Origin: Silicimonas sp.
Lineage (GTDB): Bacteria; Pseudomonadota; Alphaproteobacteria; Rhodobacterales; Rhodobacteraceae
NCBI GenBank assembly: GCA_022826205.1
Contig: JAJDVJ010000176.1
Location: 1-64,000, forward strand
Reading direction: 5' to 3'
DNA: 64,000 nt
Shown: positions 19,234 through 28,459 of the stretch, piece after piece
Position numbering within the stretch: position 1 is the stretch's first letter
Layout of the letters: each line of letters begins with the position of its first letter
The notes under the pieces: generated by a model
Database searches by the model: none
What the model saw: the letters and a program-made list of their open reading frames with translations, nothing else
What the model was told of the DNA's origin: nothing
Position numbers and translations under genes: made by a program

Positions 19234-20442
19234 GTGCGACGGGTTGTCATCACCGGATCCGGGACGATCAATCCTCTCGGCCATTCAGTGCCCGAAACCT
19301 ATGAAGCCATGCGCGAGGGGCGGTGCGGAATTGGCGAACTGGACATTCGCGACGTCGAGCGTCTTTCGATCCGGATCGGAGGGCAGGTCAAGGGGTACAA
19401 TCCGGATCAACGGTTCAATCGTCAGCAGCAGGCCCTGTATGACAGGTTCACCCAATTCACCCTGATCGCCGCAGAGGAGGCGATTGCACAGTCCGGGCTT
19501 GAATTCTCCGGCCATGTCGCCGCCGAATCAGGAGTCGTGCTAGGCACGTCCGGTGGCGGTCTCAACACGCAGGACGAGAACTACCGGGCTGTATACGAGG
19601 AGGGCAAGAACCGCGTTCACCCCTTCATCGTGCCGAAGCTCATGAATAATTCGGCGGCGAGCCATGTGTCGATGAATTACAATCTCAAGGGGCCGTCCTT
19701 CACCGTCGCGACGGCATGCGCGTCTTCGAACCATGCCATGGGCCAGGCCTTCTGGCTGATTCGATCTGGCGCGGCCACCGCGATTGTGACCGGCGGATCG
19801 GAAAGCATGCTCTGCTTTGGCGGCGTGAAGGCCTGGGAAGGTCTCCGCGTCATGTCGAGGGATGCATGTCGCCCGTTCTCCGCCAACCGGAACGGGATGG
19901 TGCAGGGGGAGGGCGCAGGAATATTCGTGTTCGAGGAATTCGAGCATGCGAAGGCGCGAGGTGCAGGCATTCTTGCGGAAGTCGTGGGATTCTCGATGAC
20001 ATCCGACGCGGCCGACATCGTAATGCCGTCCCAGCATGGGGCAACGCGCGCCATCTTGGGCGCGCTGAAGGATGCGCGCATCGGCGCCGAGAAAGTGGGG
20101 TACATCAATGCGCACGGCACGGGCACGGCGGCAAACGACAAGACCGAGTGTGCCGCGGTGTCCAAAGTCTTCGGCCGTCACGCGGACGAGGTCATGATTT
20201 CGTCCACAAAGTCGATGCACGGCCACCTGATCGGAGGCACAGGCGCCGTGGAGCTCCTTGCCTGTCTCATGGCGCTCAATGACGGGATAATCGCTCCCAC
20301 CATCGGCTACGAGGAACCGGATCCGGAATGTTCCCTGGACGTGGTGCCCAATGAAGCTCGCGAGGCAAAGGTCTCCCATGTCCTGTCGAACGCATTTGCC
20401 TTCGGCGGGCAGAACGCGGTGCTGGCACTAAGAACCCTGTAG
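19234..20442 (+). CDS. Beta-ketoacyl-ACP synthase II, NodE-like
   Basis: This 402-residue FabF-fold ketosynthase has the nucleophile in TACASSNHAMG (Cys162), active-site histidines in INAHGTGTAAND (His294) and KSMHGHLIGG (His331, with Lys326), and the closing LSNAFAFGGQNAVLAL. The pattern CRPFSANRNGMVQGEGAG is as in NodE and FabF. The triad is complete, so it should catalyse decarboxylative chain elongation on an ACP. It starts with GTG two bases after the acyl carrier protein stop. A NodF/NodE-like pair beside lpxD suggests production of a non-standard lipid A acyl chain; a housekeeping FabF role is less likely because fabD/fabG are absent. Confidence 0.88.
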   Translation: MRRVVITGSGTINPLGHSVPETYEAMREGRCGIGELDIRDVERLSIRIGGQVKGYNPDQRFNRQQQALYDRFTQFTLIAAEEAIAQSGLEFSGHVAAESGVVLGTSGGGLNTQDENYRAVYEEGKNRVHPFIVPKLMNNSAASHVSMNYNLKGPSFTVATACASSNHAMGQAFWLIRSGAATAIVTGGSESMLCFGGVKAWEGLRVMSRDACRPFSANRNGMVQGEGAGIFVFEEFEHAKARGAGILAEVVGFSMTSDAADIVMPSQHGATRAILGALKDARIGAEKVGYINAHGTGTAANDKTECAAVSKVFGRHADEVMISSTKSMHGHLIGGTGAVELLACLMALNDGIIAPTIGYEEPDPECSLDVVPNEAREAKVSHVLSNAFAFGGQNAVLALRTL

Positions 20443-20485
20443 GGGCGCATGCTGTGAGCCCGTACGGAATCATGAGGAAGTAGAA

Positions 20486-20509
20486 CGAGGCGATGAACGC
20501 CATGCCTCG
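20486..20509. terminator. Possible bidirectional terminator hairpin
   Basis: CGAGGC and GCCTCG form a 6-bp stem around a 12-base loop in the 79-base gap between the convergent ketosynthase and Fur-family genes. There is no U-run, so the assignment rests mainly on position. Confidence 0.25.
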
Positions 20510-20521
20510 ATGAAGGCTTGA

Positions 20522-20935
20522 TTATCCGTCTTTGCGCCGGACTCCGTAAAGTTCCAGCCTGTGCCCTTTCAACTGGTAGCCCATCCTGGCGGCGATTCTC
20601 TCCTGGAGCGCTTCGATTTCGGCGTCTACGAACTCGAAGACTTCGCCGGAGTTGAGGTCGATCAGATGGTCATGGTGATCGCGCTCGGCATCCTCGTAGC
20701 GCGCACGTCCGTCCCGGAACTCGTGCTTCTCCAGAATTCCCGCCTCCTCGAAGAGCTTGACGGTCCGGTAGACCGTGGCCAGCGAGATCCCCGGATCAAC
20801 GGCGCAGGCCCTCGCATAGAGCTTCTCGACATCAGGATGATCGTTTGCTTCTTCAAGAACCGCTGCAACGACGCGTCGCTGGTCCGTCAGGCGCAGCCCC
20901 AGCGCCTCGCATCTATGGAGTATCGTGTCCGCCAT
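20522..20935 (-). CDS. Fur-family metalloregulator (Mur/Fur type)
   Basis: This protein has 137 residues. A winged helix (LTDQRRVVAAVLEE, ISLATVYRTVKLFEEAGIL) is followed by the dimer and metal domain with DHHDHLIDLNSGEVFEF (His87, His88, His90) and ALQERIAARMGYQL. The CxxC pairs of a structural zinc site are absent, as in alphaproteobacterial Mur, which senses manganese. The ATG at 20935 follows GGAAAG, and the family length fits; the frame upstream is open but unrelated. It stands alone between convergent and divergent gaps. It could be Fur, Mur or an Irr relative; Mur-like is favoured by HHDHLID without a haem motif near the N-terminus. Confidence 0.85.
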   Translation of the reverse strand: MADTILHRCEALGLRLTDQRRVVAAVLEEANDHPDVEKLYARACAVDPGISLATVYRTVKLFEEAGILEKHEFRDGRARYEDAERDHHDHLIDLNSGEVFEFVDAEIEALQERIAARMGYQLKGHRLELYGVRRKDG

Positions 20936-21411
20936 GCCCGTCTTTCCGTTGCGGCACCCTGTTCTATGCGAAGCGATCCCAAAGGGAAAGAGAATGGCGT
21001 GGCGGACCGTCCGAGACGCAACCCAGTCGCCATCGATCGCAATCCTGCGGGAGACCACGCTGCTGAGTAATTCACTCTGGGCGGCCAGCAGTCGAGCCGC
21101 ATTCGACCTCTGGCCGATGGCATGGACTGGATTGACGTGCACGATGGCCGCAGAACAGACCTCCGTTCCAGGTGGTGTCCAACCTTCGGGGTGCACGAAT
21201 GGGACGCCTTCCGAAACCCGCCAATTTACGAGATTGCAGCTGCTTCAATTTGCACAATTTGGCTCATCGCGTCGTGTGCCGGCGGGTCGTAGGACAACCT
21301 GCCCGGGCGAGGCTGTTGTGGGAGGTCAAGGACACGAGAACGTGATCAGTCGGAAGGACATGCGGCCCGGGCTTGCGTCATGACGTGAGGTCGAAGGAGG
21401 GAATCAGGACC
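20936..21411. other. Intergenic region upstream of the Fur-family gene
   Basis: Several open frames cross this stretch on both strands, but none has a recognisable domain or a good ribosome site. It must hold the Mur/Fur promoter (minus strand). Nothing else is supported. Confidence 0.35.
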
Positions 21412-21546
21412 GTGATCCATGAATTCAGGCTCGGTGCTCTCAATTTGGATAGCTGTACCGCTTGCCGTGAAGTGTCCGTGACTTGGGACGACGAAAGCCT
21501 GCGTTCCGAGCCAGTGGTGCCGCAGAACCCGCAGCGTCCCGCATGA
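21412..21546 (+). CDS. Possible small CxxC protein (44 residues)
   Basis: A GTG-started frame encodes 44 residues beginning MIHEFRLGALNLDSCTACRE, with one CxxC pair and an acidic, proline-rich tail. AAGGAGG lies at 21394-21400, 11 bases before the GTG, a slightly long spacing. It ends nine bases before the convergent YceI stop. No family is recognised, and it may be spurious. Confidence 0.25.
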   Translation: MIHEFRLGALNLDSCTACREVSVTWDDESLRSEPVVPQNPQRPA

Positions 21547-21554
21547 GGAGACGA

Positions 21555-22139
21555 TCAGTTGATGACGCGCATGGCCATCACCACGTTCAAGCCCACTTCA
21601 TCCCCCACCAGAGCCTTGTACCCGGAGGCGCCGAAACTTGACCGGCTGATCCGGCCGGTCAGGCGGACTGTCAGGCGGCTAAGGTCATCCGGTGCGCGGC
21701 CAGCCTGAGGCATGAAGAGGGTGTCGAAGGTTACCGCCTGCGTCACATCGCGTATCGTCAGCTCTCCGGTCAGCTTCGCGCCTTCCGACAGTCGGCCAGA
21801 CGGCGCCGGCCTGACGGCGGTGGAGACGAATCGAATTGTGGGGAAGCGATCAGTGTCCAGCATTGACGCGCTCTTCAGGATGCTGGTGACAAGGAAAAAC
21901 CCGGCCCGCACTTGGTCTGCACGCAGGGTTACATCGGTCGAGCTGGCGGCCAGATTGGACGGATCGATCTGAAAATCTGCGCGACCGACTGGCATCTCGC
22001 CTTTCCGTCTGGCGCCGTTCATCCAGTATGTGAACCCTGCGCGCGAGGCACGAGGTTCCAGTTCGTAGCGTCTAAGCGATGCATGTGCAGGAAGGGGCAA
22101 GGTGCAAAGGCCCATCAGGATCAGTCGCCGGGACAGCAT
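21555..22139 (-). CDS. YceI-family periplasmic lipid-binding protein
   Basis: This protein is about 194 residues long. A signal peptide (MLSRRLILMGLCTLPLPAHA) precedes a lipocalin-like YceI domain: YELEPRASRAGFTYWMNG, SILKSASMLDTDRFPTIRFV, LTGELTIRDVTQAVTFD and a C-terminal GLNVVMAMRVIN. YceI proteins form an eight-stranded barrel that binds isoprenoid or fatty ligands. ATG 22139 is chosen because it starts the signal peptide; ATG 22175 is an in-frame alternative. It sits alone, with no cytochrome b561 partner beside it. Confidence 0.85.
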   Translation of the reverse strand: MLSRRLILMGLCTLPLPAHASLRRYELEPRASRAGFTYWMNGARRKGEMPVGRADFQIDPSNLAASSTDVTLRADQVRAGFFLVTSILKSASMLDTDRFPTIRFVSTAVRPAPSGRLSEGAKLTGELTIRDVTQAVTFDTLFMPQAGRAPDDLSRLTVRLTGRISRSSFGASGYKALVGDEVGLNVVMAMRVIN

Positions 22140-22651
22140 CGACGCAAAGTGCCGCAGGCCCGATGCGCTTGTCAAGATCAGCGCAACGAAAGATCAAATT
22201 GCCTTGGGAATTTCGTTGGTTCTGAACATGGTCTGCAACGTGGGCGGCGCAGGCATCGCGGTGAATGCGGTGCAGCGCGAAACCGTCGGTCATCACGCCA
22301 TGGCTCGCGTCTTGCCTGAGATTTGCAAGGTGCGGCTGAATGAAATTGCGCAACCCGCCGTGGCAAGCAGGGTCGGGTCGCGGTCCCATGAGCCGGATTG
22401 CCTTCCGACTCGCTCAATCCAATCATCCGGAGGTGTCACGATCCGCGCGACACTGTCTTGCCTACTTGCCGGCATCGCAATACGTGGGGCATCGACGGCG
22501 ACCCGGAGCGTGTCCCGCAGGCTGGTTCATCCGTCAAATCGTAGTGCGCGCCGGCCTTCCGGAGGAGATGCCTTTTGGGGCTTTGTCCCGGCAAGACACC
22601 TCGCCTGACAGGTTCACGCAACACGATTGTGCGAACAGGATGGATGCCGGA
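22140..22651. other. Intergenic region between yceI and a DMT transporter
   Basis: A plus-strand frame is open from about 22102 to 22608, and others exist on the minus strand, but none matches a known family or has a good ribosome site. Promoters for the two divergent genes must lie here. No repeat or RNA gene was recognised. Confidence 0.35.
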
Positions 22652-23530
22652 ATGACGCGAAAGGACCGAATAGATGCGGCGGGAGCGTTTGCGCTTGTCG
22701 GTTTCTCGCTGCTGCTGGCTTTCAACCAGGTTGTCATCAGGATTGTGAACGAGGGGCTGCAACCGGTTTTCTTCGCCGGTGTGCGGTCGGTGGGCGTCGT
22801 CATTTGCCTCTGGCTCTGGTTTGCCGTTCGGCGCCGTCCATTGGGGCTCAAGCGCAAGCACCTGTTCCTTGGTTGCCTCATGGGAACGCTTTTTGCGCTC
22901 GAGTTCGTTTTCCTGTTCGTTGCGCTCGACCTGACGACAGTTTCGCGGACATCTGTCCTTTTTAACACGATGCCGTTGTGGATGGCGCTCTTCGCTCACG
23001 TATTCATTCCCGGCGAGCGAATCACTCGTGTCAAGGCTGTCGGTCAGTTGCTGGCATTTCTTGGTGCCGCCGTTGCAATTTTCTGGCGTGGCGACAGTGG
23101 AGAGGGGGCGCTGCTCGGCGACTTGCTGGCCTTGCTCGGAGCCATTGGGTGGGCCACGCTGGCGCTGATCGCACGCACGGGGCTCAAGGATGTCTCACCC
23201 GACAGGCAACTGTTCTGGCAGGTGCTTGTTTCGGCCCCGATTCTCCTCGTTGCCGCTGTCTTCTTCGGTCCCTTCGTGCGCGAGCTTGAACCCATCCACC
23301 TCTGGGGGTTGGCGTTCCAGATCGTGGTCGTGGTAACGTTCGGGTTTTCTTTCTGGCTCTGGCTGCTGGCAATCTATCCGGCCGCCAGTGTCGCCGCATT
23401 CAGTTTCCTCGTACCCGTTTTCGGCGTGCTCCTTGGATGGTGGCTTCTGGACGAGAAATTGGGATTGCCGATCCGTGTGGCTCTCGGGCTAGTCTGCATG
23501 GGCCTCGTGTTGGTCAATCGCCCTTCTTAG
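22652..23530 (+). CDS. DMT-superfamily (EamA) transporter
   Basis: This protein is about 292 residues long with ten predicted membrane helices in two EamA repeats. The first has [20 protein letters not shown] and [20 protein letters not shown]; the second has [20 protein letters not shown] and ending [20 protein letters not shown]. EamA proteins export metabolites or amino acids across the inner membrane. The N-terminal boundary is unclear: ATG 22652 and ATG 22640 are both plausible, while the frame stays open far upstream without membrane-protein character. Its stop overlaps the convergent selO stop by four bases. Confidence 0.85.
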   Translation: MTRKDRIDAAGAFALVGFSLLLAFNQVVIRIVNEGLQPVFFAGVRSVGVVICLWLWFAVRRRPLGLKRKHLFLGCLMGTLFALEFVFLFVALDLTTVSRTSVLFNTMPLWMALFAHVFIPGERITRVKAVGQLLAFLGAAVAIFWRGDSGEGALLGDLLALLGAIGWATLALIARTGLKDVSPDRQLFWQVLVSAPILLVAAVFFGPFVRELEPIHLWGLAFQIVVVVTFGFSFWLWLLAIYPAASVAAFSFLVPVFGVLLGWWLLDEKLGLPIRVALGLVCMGLVLVNRPS

Positions 23531-24951
23531 GTGCCGCAGAAGGTCTGACAAACAACTTCGCTTTCGGTCGGTGGCTTGGCAAGGTCCGCAAACTCTCCCG
23601 GTTCGGAAAACGGCGCCAGAAGGGCGGCATTCAGGTGCTCGAATGGGCTCAGGTCGCCTGCAACCGCAGCCTGTATCGCTTGCTCGATCCGATGGTTGCG
23701 GGGGATGAGTGCGGGATTCGCCGCATGCATCGTAGCGGCCCTGTCGTCCGGCACCGCGCTTTCCTTTCGCAGTCGCTTCTTCCAGGACTTCTCCCAAGCA
23801 TCGTAGATTTCAGGGTCAGAGAACGCGTCTCGTGCCTGAGCGGTGCCTAGGGACCGGAACGTGTTTGTGAAGTCAGCCTTTCCCTTTGTCATCGCGTCAA
23901 GAAGCGCGAGAATCAGCTTTTCATCTCCGTCGTCCGCCGCCTGCAGGCCGAGCTTTGCACGGAAGACCGTCAGCCACGCGTCGCGAAAGAGCGCGGGGAA
24001 TCTGTCGACGGCGGCCTGCGCGTCCTTTACGTCTTCAATGAGCGGGAGGAGTGCAGTTGCAAGTTGTGCCAGGTTCCACATCGCGATGTCGGGCTGGCGC
24101 GAATATGCATACCTGCCTTGGTGGTCGATCGACGAAAACACGCGCATCGGGCTGAATTCATCCATGAATGCGCAGGGGCCGTAGTCGATGGTTTCGCCCG
24201 ACACGGTCATGTTGTCCGTGTTCATGACGCCATGGATGAATCCGATTCCGAGCCAGGCCGCCACCAGCATCGCCTGCCTTTCCACGACATGGTCCAGTAG
24301 ACCCAGCGGACCGTCTGCTTCATGGGAATGCCGTTCGATGGCGTGGTTGACGAGCGCTTCCAGCGCCTCGCGGTCGTTTCTCGCGTAAAAATACTGAAAT
24401 GTGCCGACCCGTATGTGGCTGGCAGCTACACGGGTCAGCACCGCGCCAGGCAACGGGGCCTCGCGAAAGACCGTCTCTCCCGTCGTCACAGCGGCGAGCG
24501 CTCGCGTCGTCGGCACGCCGAGGGCCGCCATGGCTTCTGACACGATGTATTCGCGCAGAACTGGTCCGAGCCACGCGCGGCCGTCCCCCATTCGCGAATA
24601 CGGCGTTCGGCCAGAACCCTTGAGCTGGATGTCGAAGCGGGCCCCGTCGGGCGCGACAACTTCGCCGAGCAGGATGGCGCGACCGTCGCCGAGTTGCGGA
24701 GACCAGCCGCCGAACTGATGGCCAGCATAGACCTGGGCCAGGGGGTCGGCTCCATCAGGCACAGCGTTTCCAGCCAGGACAGAGATGCCTTCCGGTGTTG
24801 CCAGCACGTCCGCGTCGATTCCAAGGCGCCCTGCAAGTTGTGCGTTCAGGGCCAGCATTGCCGGCAAAGCCACCGGTGCCGGGGACATTCTGGTGTAGAA
24901 GCGGTTCGGCAACCGTCCGTACGAGTTGTCGAAGGGCAGGGCGAGGCTCAT
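23527..24951 (-). CDS. selO: Protein adenylyltransferase SelO (YdiU family)
   Basis: This 474-residue pseudokinase-fold enzyme transfers AMP from ATP to protein Ser, Thr or Tyr residues. Visible features are [40 protein letters not shown] and the catalytic block [16 protein letters not shown] followed by DYGPCAFMD. The C-terminus CQTFCGT keeps the cysteine found near the end of SelO proteins. Length fits bacterial members. It is followed 72 bases upstream by a nucleoside hydrolase gene in the same direction. SelO has been linked to oxidative stress responses. Confidence 0.92.
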   Translation of the reverse strand: MSLALPFDNSYGRLPNRFYTRMSPAPVALPAMLALNAQLAGRLGIDADVLATPEGISVLAGNAVPDGADPLAQVYAGHQFGGWSPQLGDGRAILLGEVVAPDGARFDIQLKGSGRTPYSRMGDGRAWLGPVLREYIVSEAMAALGVPTTRALAAVTTGETVFREAPLPGAVLTRVAASHIRVGTFQYFYARNDREALEALVNHAIERHSHEADGPLGLLDHVVERQAMLVAAWLGIGFIHGVMNTDNMTVSGETIDYGPCAFMDEFSPMRVFSSIDHQGRYAYSRQPDIAMWNLAQLATALLPLIEDVKDAQAAVDRFPALFRDAWLTVFRAKLGLQAADDGDEKLILALLDAMTKGKADFTNTFRSLGTAQARDAFSDPEIYDAWEKSWKKRLRKESAVPDDRAATMHAANPALIPRNHRIEQAIQAAVAGDLSPFEHLNAALLAPFSEPGEFADLAKPPTESEVVCQTFCGT

Positions 24952-25023
24952 GGGTCCGGGCCTGCAAGTCGAGCGAGGCGGGCGATCCCGCCGCCCGTCC
25001 GGGCCTTGGAGGCGGATGCCGCG

Positions 25024-25965
25024 TCAGAGGCGGGCGATGCGTTCTGACAAGAGATCGAAGTAGCCCTTTGCATCCAGGTCTCCCATGAAGGTGGCGTTGG
25101 CGGGACGATCGGTCACGCGCCACCAGTCGGCGACGGTCATGCCACGCGTAAGTTCGGATTCGGTTTCAATCTCGACATTGATGTGACGGCCGGAAAAGAG
25201 CCCGGGTTCCAGAAGATAGGCAATCGTGCACGGATCGTGAAGCGGCGCACCTTCGGAGCCGTACTTTTCCTTGTCGAAGCGCTCGAAGAAGTCTGTCCAC
25301 GCCGCGACCATCGCGCCCACTCTAGTGCCCATTTGACGAAACGCCTCTACCCTGTCCGTCGTGACGAGCGCCTTGTGGGTCACGTCGAGAGGCATGACGG
25401 TGAGCGGTATGCCCGACTTGAACACGATTTCTGCGGCTTCCGGGTCAACATAGATGTTGAATTCGGCCGTGGGCGTGATGTTGCCCACCTCGAAATAGGC
25501 GCCACCCATCAGAACGATTTCCTGAACGCGCTGCATGATGTCGGGCGCGTCCTGAAACGCACGGGCAACGTTGGTCAGCGGCCCGATTGGAACGAGCGAA
25601 ACCGTTCCAGCAGGTTCGTTGCGCAACGTCTCGACGATGAAGTCGACGGCATGGCCTTTCTGGAGCGGCACTTCCGGATCCGGAAGCGTTGGCCCGTCAA
25701 GGCCGGTCTCTCCATGAACGTGTTCCGCCGTGACCAATGGCCTTGATAGTGGCATGTCCGAGCCTGCAAAGACGGGAATGTCGGCGTGACCGGCGAGTTC
25801 ACAGACGATCCGGGCGTTTCTTTGCGTGAGCGGGAGCGGGACATTGCCCGCAACGGCGGTCACTCCCAGAACTTCTAGTTCGTCGGGAGATGCAAGTGCC
25901 AGCAGGATGGCCACCGCGTCGTCCTGGCCGGGATCGGTGTCGATGATGATCTTGCGCCGCGCCAT
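25024..25965 (-). CDS. Inosine/uridine-preferring nucleoside hydrolase
   Basis: This 313-residue nucleoside N-ribohydrolase opens with the calcium-binding motif IDTDPGQDDAVA at residues 6-17. GTVSLVPIGPLTNVARAF and EIVLMGGAYFEVGNITPTAE follow, with the late LHDPCTIAYLLEP carrying the second Asp of the metal site. It cleaves the glycosidic bond of nucleosides for salvage. The ATG at 25965 is preceded by GGAAAGAG. No signal peptide is present, so it is cytoplasmic. It may form a unit with selO downstream. Confidence 0.92.
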   Translation of the reverse strand: MARRKIIIDTDPGQDDAVAILLALASPDELEVLGVTAVAGNVPLPLTQRNARIVCELAGHADIPVFAGSDMPLSRPLVTAEHVHGETGLDGPTLPDPEVPLQKGHAVDFIVETLRNEPAGTVSLVPIGPLTNVARAFQDAPDIMQRVQEIVLMGGAYFEVGNITPTAEFNIYVDPEAAEIVFKSGIPLTVMPLDVTHKALVTTDRVEAFRQMGTRVGAMVAAWTDFFERFDKEKYGSEGAPLHDPCTIAYLLEPGLFSGRHINVEIETESELTRGMTVADWWRVTDRPANATFMGDLDAKGYFDLLSERIARL

Positions 25966-26085
25966 TGCTCTTTCCGGAAGAAAGCTTGAACACGTCGCGG
26001 CCGCCGTGTCCACCCGCCCCTGCGCTTCTGACAAAATGCAGGGTCGGGTCCGTGTCCGTGAACGGCTGCCGCCCTGTGGCGTTGC

Positions 26086-27087
26086 TCAGCCGTCGTAGTC
26101 GACCTCCTCGGTGATGCGCAGCGCTTCGTCTCTGAAGTTGGCGATCGTCTGGAGATTCGCGTCATCGGCATTGAACTTGCCGAACGCCTCAACTACCGCG
26201 AGTGCCGAAACATTCGGGTTCACGGGGTATTCGCTGTTGATTTCGGCATAAAGCCTCTGGCCTTCCTGCGATGCCAGAAATTCGACCAACTGGATGGCGG
26301 CTTCCCGATTCGGCGCTGCCTTGGTGAGCGCAACGCCGGAGACATTCACATGCGTTCCACCACTTTCGAATGTCGGGAAGACGATGCGGACACTGTCGGC
26401 CCAGGCCATCTGCTCATCGTTCTTCATCATGAGGGCCATGTAGTAGGTGTTGCCAATCGAGATGTCGCATTCCCCGGCCCAGATCGCCTTGACCTGCGCG
26501 CGGTCGTTGCCTTGCGGCTTTCGGGCCAGGTTGTCCTTGACACCTGCGAGCCAGTCTCGGGCGTAATCTACGCCGTGCTGCTCTATCATGCCTGCGGTGA
26601 GCGCCAGCATGTAGACGTGGGTACCGGAACGCGTGCAGATCTTGCCTTTCCACTTGGGGTCAGCCAGGTCTTCGTAAGTTGTCACCTGGCCATCCGCGAC
26701 GCGATCCTTTGAAGCGTACACGATGCGCGCACGAGTCGTGAGCGCCGTCCACTCGCCGTCCGGGTCACGGTATTGTTCAGGTACGTTGGCCTTGATGCTT
26801 TCGGTCACGAGGGGGTCGAGCACGTCGGCGGACTTGAGCGCGTCAAGCCGGCCTATGTCGACCGTGAAGGCCAGGTCGGCCGGGGAGCGGGCACCTTCCG
26901 CCTTCAGGCGTTCGGCCATTCCCTTGTTCAGGAACGCGACATTGACCTTGATTCCTGTCTTCTCGGTGAAGACGTCGAAGAGCGGCTGGATCAGTTCAGG
27001 CTGCCGATAGGAGTACACGTTGACCTGGTCCGCAAATGCCGGTGCAACCGTGGTCAGGGCCGCGACGGCGAGGGCTGTCATGCGCAT
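26086..27087 (-). CDS. Iron(III) ABC transporter substrate-binding protein, FutA/FbpA type
   Basis: This 333-residue periplasmic protein has a signal peptide (MRMTALAVAALTTVAPAFA). QVNVYSYRQPELIQPLFD, FTVDIGRLDALKSADVL, RSGTHVYMLALTAGMIEQHG and ISIGNTYYMALM are as in ferric-iron-binding FutA proteins; the double tyrosine is the expected metal ligand. The ATG at 27087 follows AGAGGA. No permease or ATPase gene lies beside it, so the fbpBC partners must be elsewhere. A palindrome at 27128-27142 is a candidate iron-responsive operator. Confidence 0.9.
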   Translation of the reverse strand: MRMTALAVAALTTVAPAFADQVNVYSYRQPELIQPLFDVFTEKTGIKVNVAFLNKGMAERLKAEGARSPADLAFTVDIGRLDALKSADVLDPLVTESIKANVPEQYRDPDGEWTALTTRARIVYASKDRVADGQVTTYEDLADPKWKGKICTRSGTHVYMLALTAGMIEQHGVDYARDWLAGVKDNLARKPQGNDRAQVKAIWAGECDISIGNTYYMALMMKNDEQMAWADSVRIVFPTFESGGTHVNVSGVALTKAAPNREAAIQLVEFLASQEGQRLYAEINSEYPVNPNVSALAVVEAFGKFNADDANLQTIANFRDEALRITEEVDYDG

Positions 27088-27127
27088 GGCAAAAATCCTC
27101 TCATTTGATTCGCATAGCACAAATACC

Positions 27128-27142
27128 TGAGTAATTTACTAA
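27128..27142. promoter_or_regulatory. Palindrome upstream of iron-binding protein gene
   Basis: TGAGTAATTTACTAA is an inverted repeat of seven bases on each side of one central base, with a single mismatch. It lies about 41 bases before the FutA-like start, where an iron-responsive repressor would act. Which regulator (Fur/Mur, Irr, RirA or IscR type) recognises it cannot be told from sequence. Confidence 0.45.
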
Positions 27143-27298
27143 GAACAATAGACGACTTTTTTACTCGGAAATAAGGATTCGGCCGCGGCCGCATTCGCCG
27201 GAAGCTCGCTATGCAGCACAACGGCAAGGTTTCGAGGTCTAGTGAGCGCACTTGGGCTTAGGCGGTCGTCACGCGTCTGGACCGAAAGGCGGGGCAGG

Positions 27299-28138
27299 TC
27301 AGTTGCCGTGCTCAGGTCGCCCGGGTTGCGACTTCTCTTCCAGCTTGATTGCTTCCCAGAGCCCATCCATTTCGGCGAGCGTGGCTTCGGCGGGGAGTCT
27401 GCCGTTGGCGGCCAACCCATCTTCGACGGATGCAAACCGGCGCTCCACTTTGGCATTGGCGTGCCGCAGTGCGGCTTCGGGATCAATGCCCCAGTGCCGA
27501 GCCAGATTAACCAGCGCAAAGAGAAGATCGCCGAACTCTTCCTCGATGCCGTCATTTGCAGCGCGGAATGCCTCGTTCAATTCCGCGACCTCTTCCGTGA
27601 TCTTTTCCAGCACCAGCCGGGAATCTCTCCAATCAAAGCCGACTGCTGCAAGGCGCTTTTGCAGCTTCATGGCCCTGAGCAGGGCCGGGAGCCCGCGCGC
27701 GATGCCGTCGAGAGTCCGTGTCTCGCCTGATGCCGTGCGCTCTGCTGCCTTGGCGGTTTCCCAGTCTCGCGCCTGTTCGCTCGCTGACTTGTCGCGACTG
27801 TCGGAGCCGAAGACGTGAGGATGGCGGGCAATCATCTTGGCGCAGATTCTCCGCGTTACGCTGGCGAAGTCGAAATGCCCCGCCTCGCTGCCCATCTGGC
27901 AGTGATAGACGACCTGCAGAAGCAGATCGCCGAGCTCGCCTTCGAGATCGTCCCAGGTTTCGTGATCGATGGCATCGGCAACTTCATAGGCTTCCTCGAT
28001 TGTGTAGGGCGCTATCGAGGCGAAGTCCTGCTCGATGTCCCAGGGGCAGCCGGTCTCGGATTCGCGGAGGCGGCGCATGATTTCGGTCAGCTTCAAAATG
28101 CCTGCGGGCATGTCATGAATTGGGTCGTTTTCAGCCAT
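27299..28138 (-). CDS. mazG: Nucleoside triphosphate pyrophosphohydrolase MazG
   Basis: This 279-residue protein has two MazG domains. The first has CPWDIEQDFASIAPYTIEEA, YEVADAI and EGELGDLLLQVVYHCQM; the second has EEVAELNEAF with EEEFGDLLFALVNLARHWG. The EExxE and ExxD magnesium-binding motifs are present in both. MazG hydrolyses nucleoside triphosphates to monophosphates and pyrophosphate, cleaning aberrant nucleotides and lowering ppGpp. ATG 28138 matches the usual MazG start; the frame continues upstream without similarity. Confidence 0.93.
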   Translation of the reverse strand: MAENDPIHDMPAGILKLTEIMRRLRESETGCPWDIEQDFASIAPYTIEEAYEVADAIDHETWDDLEGELGDLLLQVVYHCQMGSEAGHFDFASVTRRICAKMIARHPHVFGSDSRDKSASEQARDWETAKAAERTASGETRTLDGIARGLPALLRAMKLQKRLAAVGFDWRDSRLVLEKITEEVAELNEAFRAANDGIEEEFGDLLFALVNLARHWGIDPEAALRHANAKVERRFASVEDGLAANGRLPAEATLAEMDGLWEAIKLEEKSQPGRPEHGN

Positions 28139-28200
28139 GTCAGGCCTTTGCTCGAAATATATGACAGGCTCAGCTTTCGCCGGAAACTTAAGGAGGTTCA

Positions 28201-28410
28201 ATGGCCTTGGATGTTGCAGGGAACAAAGTTGACGGCTCGACTGTCGATGAGGGAGGTTTCTTCAAGCGCGATTGCCCTGAGGAAGTTGCGCAGCAGTTCG
28301 ATCACGCAGGCATGTCGGCACGCGCCGTCCTACATGCCGCTCGCGACTTGAGTGCTCTCAGGGTTTCGAACCGGCTCTTACAGTCCGGCATCGTCGCGAC
28401 ACCGGTCTAG
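28201..28410 (+). CDS. Small hypothetical protein with strong ribosome site
   Basis: This 69-residue frame starts at ATG 28201, five bases after TAAGGAGG (28189-28196), one of the best Shine-Dalgarno sites in the window. The product begins MALDVAGNKVDGSTVDEGGF and has no recognised domain, signal peptide or membrane helix; a HAARDLSALRVSN stretch could be helical. It is divergent from mazG and followed by a convergent secreted-protein gene. The ribosome site is the main reason to call it. Confidence 0.4.
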   Translation: MALDVAGNKVDGSTVDEGGFFKRDCPEEVAQQFDHAGMSARAVLHAARDLSALRVSNRLLQSGIVATPV

Positions 28411-28459
28411 CATTGAAGAGGAGCAGCCGTGCCTTCCCCAAGCGAATGTCAGCCAGGCC

